Assembly (NCBI GenBank): GCA_913052345.1
Contig: CAJXDR010000050.1
Coordinates: 1-15,265 of the forward strand
DNA: 15,265 nucleotides
Source: UBA4421 sp002470275
Lineage (GTDB): Bacteria; Pseudomonadota; Gammaproteobacteria; Pseudomonadales; Azotimanducaceae
Direction: 5' to 3'
Below, one piece after another: positions 13,822-15,265 of this stretch. The notes under the pieces were generated by a model. That model worked only from the letters and a program-made list of their open reading frames with translations. It was not told the DNA's origin and made no database searches. A program made the translations under genes and the position numbers. The first letter of the stretch is position 1, and the number at the start of each line of letters is the position of its first letter.

Positions 13822-15207
13822 GTGAGCAAGCGAACTCCAAAGGCCTGGTCTAGAAGGCGATTTATGCAATCGGCAATCACGGTGACCAGTTCATTCACCG
13901 TGTTGCATGCCTGCGGCAACGGCGCAGGCTCTGGCAACGTAGCCGCGCCTTTGACGCCTCCGCCGAGCGGCTCAGGGCTAGACGACCCTGCATTGCCTTG
14001 GGATCAAGTCTTGGCGCCAGATTCTGCGGGGCTCCTAGACCTTCCGAACAGCCTCAGCTACCGCGTCGTTGCTGAACGAGGGACGATGATGGCCGACGGC
14101 CTGATGACCCCTCCGCGTCCAGACGGTATGGGTGCCTTCGACATCAGTGACAACGAAGTCGCCCTGGTCTGCAATCATGAAATAGGCGGCGAATATAGTT
14201 CGGGTGGCCGGGATGAGGCGATCAACCCTGAAACCGCCTACAACCTGGCCAGTGACGGCTCGGCATTATCTGGAGGCACGACCACCATTATCCTGGATGC
14301 GGAGTCATTAGACACCAAACGCGTTCACCGCAGCCTGGCCGGCACAGTCCGAAACTGTGCGGGTGGCGAGACACCCTGGGGTACCTGGATTTCCTGCGAA
14401 GAAACTGAAATCGACGAACACGGGTATGCCTTCGAAGTCGACCCGCGAGAGACAACCCTCGCTGGCTACAAACGTCTCACCGCCATGGGTAGATTCGAGC
14501 GGGAAGCCGTTGCCGTCGATCCAACCACCGGCATTTGCTTTCAGACCGAGGACGATCCCAGCGGACTCTTCTATCGATTCATACCCGATCAGATCAATCA
14601 GCTGGACGGTCCGGGCAGGCTCGAAGCGTTAATGATCAGGGCGTTCTCGGGCAGTACGGAATCTTTCCTCAGTGAGGGCGGAATCCTTGGGGAAACCTAT
14701 GCCGCGGCCTGGGTCCCTATTGCAGACCCACAGGCCGCCGAGGAAAAAACTCGAGACCAAGGTGCGCAGCTCGGCGCCCACGCGTTCAACGGCGGTGAGG
14801 GGGTGATCGTCGATGACGAAAACCGCTTTGTCTACTTCGTTAACAAGCGAGGCGGTCAATCCAACTCTGGCCAAATTTGGCGATATCACCTGGAAACGGA
14901 CGCCATCGAGTTGTTCTACGATTCTCCAGACCCCAGTGCCTACTGGGCAGGTGACAACATTTACATTGCCCCCTGGGGTGATCTATTGGTGTGTGAGGAC
15001 CATGATCAGCAGCCCTGCCGCGTCATCGGCTTCCGCGCGGATGCCTCCAGTTACGTGCTGGCAAGCTGCCCGATCATTGGGGATGAACTGGCAGGGCTAT
15101 GCTTTTCCAATGCGACCCAAACCATGTTTATCAACGTTCAAGGCTCTGGCAAGACACTGGCGATCAGCGGCGATTGGACCGCCATTGAGGCCTTTGCGCA
15201 GGCTTAG
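13822..15207 (+). CDS. PhoX/DUF839-family protein, Tat-exported and probably lipid-anchored
   Basis: Members of this beta-propeller family include the Ca/Fe-dependent alkaline phosphatase PhoX. The 461-aa product is the shorter DUF839 type (canonical PhoX is longer), so phosphatase activity is not assured. The N-terminus has a twin-arginine motif SRRRFMQ (10-16), a hydrophobic stretch (17-30) and LHAC with Cys31 as a possible lipidated residue, followed by a Gly/Pro-rich linker. Candidate metal-site motifs are CNHE (127-130), NCAGGETPWGTWISCEE (178-194, with C179, E193 and E194), FQTEDD (240-245), NGGEGVIVDD (323-332) and CEDH (391-394). The start is GTG at 13822, with AGGAAG 5 nt upstream. 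It lies 182 nt after the AhpD-like gene and may be a separate transcript. Confidence 0.82.
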   Translation: MSKRTPKAWSRRRFMQSAITVTSSFTVLHACGNGAGSGNVAAPLTPPPSGSGLDDPALPWDQVLAPDSAGLLDLPNSLSYRVVAERGTMMADGLMTPPRPDGMGAFDISDNEVALVCNHEIGGEYSSGGRDEAINPETAYNLASDGSALSGGTTTIILDAESLDTKRVHRSLAGTVRNCAGGETPWGTWISCEETEIDEHGYAFEVDPRETTLAGYKRLTAMGRFEREAVAVDPTTGICFQTEDDPSGLFYRFIPDQINQLDGPGRLEALMIRAFSGSTESFLSEGGILGETYAAAWVPIADPQAAEEKTRDQGAQLGAHAFNGGEGVIVDDENRFVYFVNKRGGQSNSGQIWRYHLETDAIELFYDSPDPSAYWAGDNIYIAPWGDLLVCEDHDQQPCRVIGFRADASSYVLASCPIIGDELAGLCFSNATQTMFINVQGSGKTLAISGDWTAIEAFAQA

Positions 15208-15215
15208 GCCCAATG

Positions 15216-15232
15216 GCCATCTCAGGGATGGC
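15216..15232 (+). terminator. Short hairpin after the PhoX-like gene
   Basis: GCCAT/ATGGC arms (15216-15220, 15228-15232) with a 7-nt loop begin 9 nt after the stop codon. The stem is short and no T-tract follows. The last 58 nt of the window show no gene. Confidence 0.25.
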
Positions 15233-15265
15233 GTCGAGCGTCCAGAACTCAGCAAGAACCCTTCC

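Overview
The window looks like a chromosomal segment of a gammaproteobacterium, probably a free-living marine-type species. I read this from the protein families and the conserved gene order; the exact genus cannot be fixed from sequence alone. It has no mobile elements, CRISPR arrays or rRNA/tRNA genes that I can support.

Layout. (1) At 2-1399 (+) lies the 3' part of an MltD-like membrane-bound lytic transglycosylase with three LysM repeats, cut by the left edge. (2) From 10019 down to 1407, all on the minus strand, runs the classic protein quality-control block in the order tig - clpP - clpX - lon - hupB - ppiD, the same order as in E. coli. Its products are trigger factor (ribosome-associated chaperone), ClpP and ClpX (protease and unfoldase), Lon protease, HU-beta and the periplasmic chaperone PpiD. 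hupB has a good sigma70-type promoter with a long structured leader and a clear intrinsic terminator. Several hairpins lie between the other genes, and a possible attenuator sits in front of tig. (3) From 10282 to 13639 (+) runs an accessory operon: a secreted peptide-amidase-like amidase, a 35-codon small ORF overlapping both neighbours, a PepSY-type membrane protein, and an AhpD-like redox protein. (4) At 13822-15207 (+) is a Tat-exported, probably lipid-anchored PhoX/DUF839-family protein.

The most notable feature is the AhpD-like gene at 12515-13639. Its reading frame is interrupted by one TGA at 13256-13258, exactly where the second cysteine of the AhpD active-site CxxC is expected (Cys-Phe-Tyr-TGA). 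The surrounding E-x11-C-x2-[TGA]-x3-H spacing is kept, the frame stays open for 126 more codons with family-like sequence, and a hairpin with bacterial SECIS properties lies 24 nt downstream. I read it as a 374-residue selenoprotein (Sec248) that automated annotation would split into a truncated 247-aa protein plus a 120-aa fragment. The Sec machinery (selA, selB, selC, selD) is not in this window, so its presence elsewhere in the genome is the key external test.
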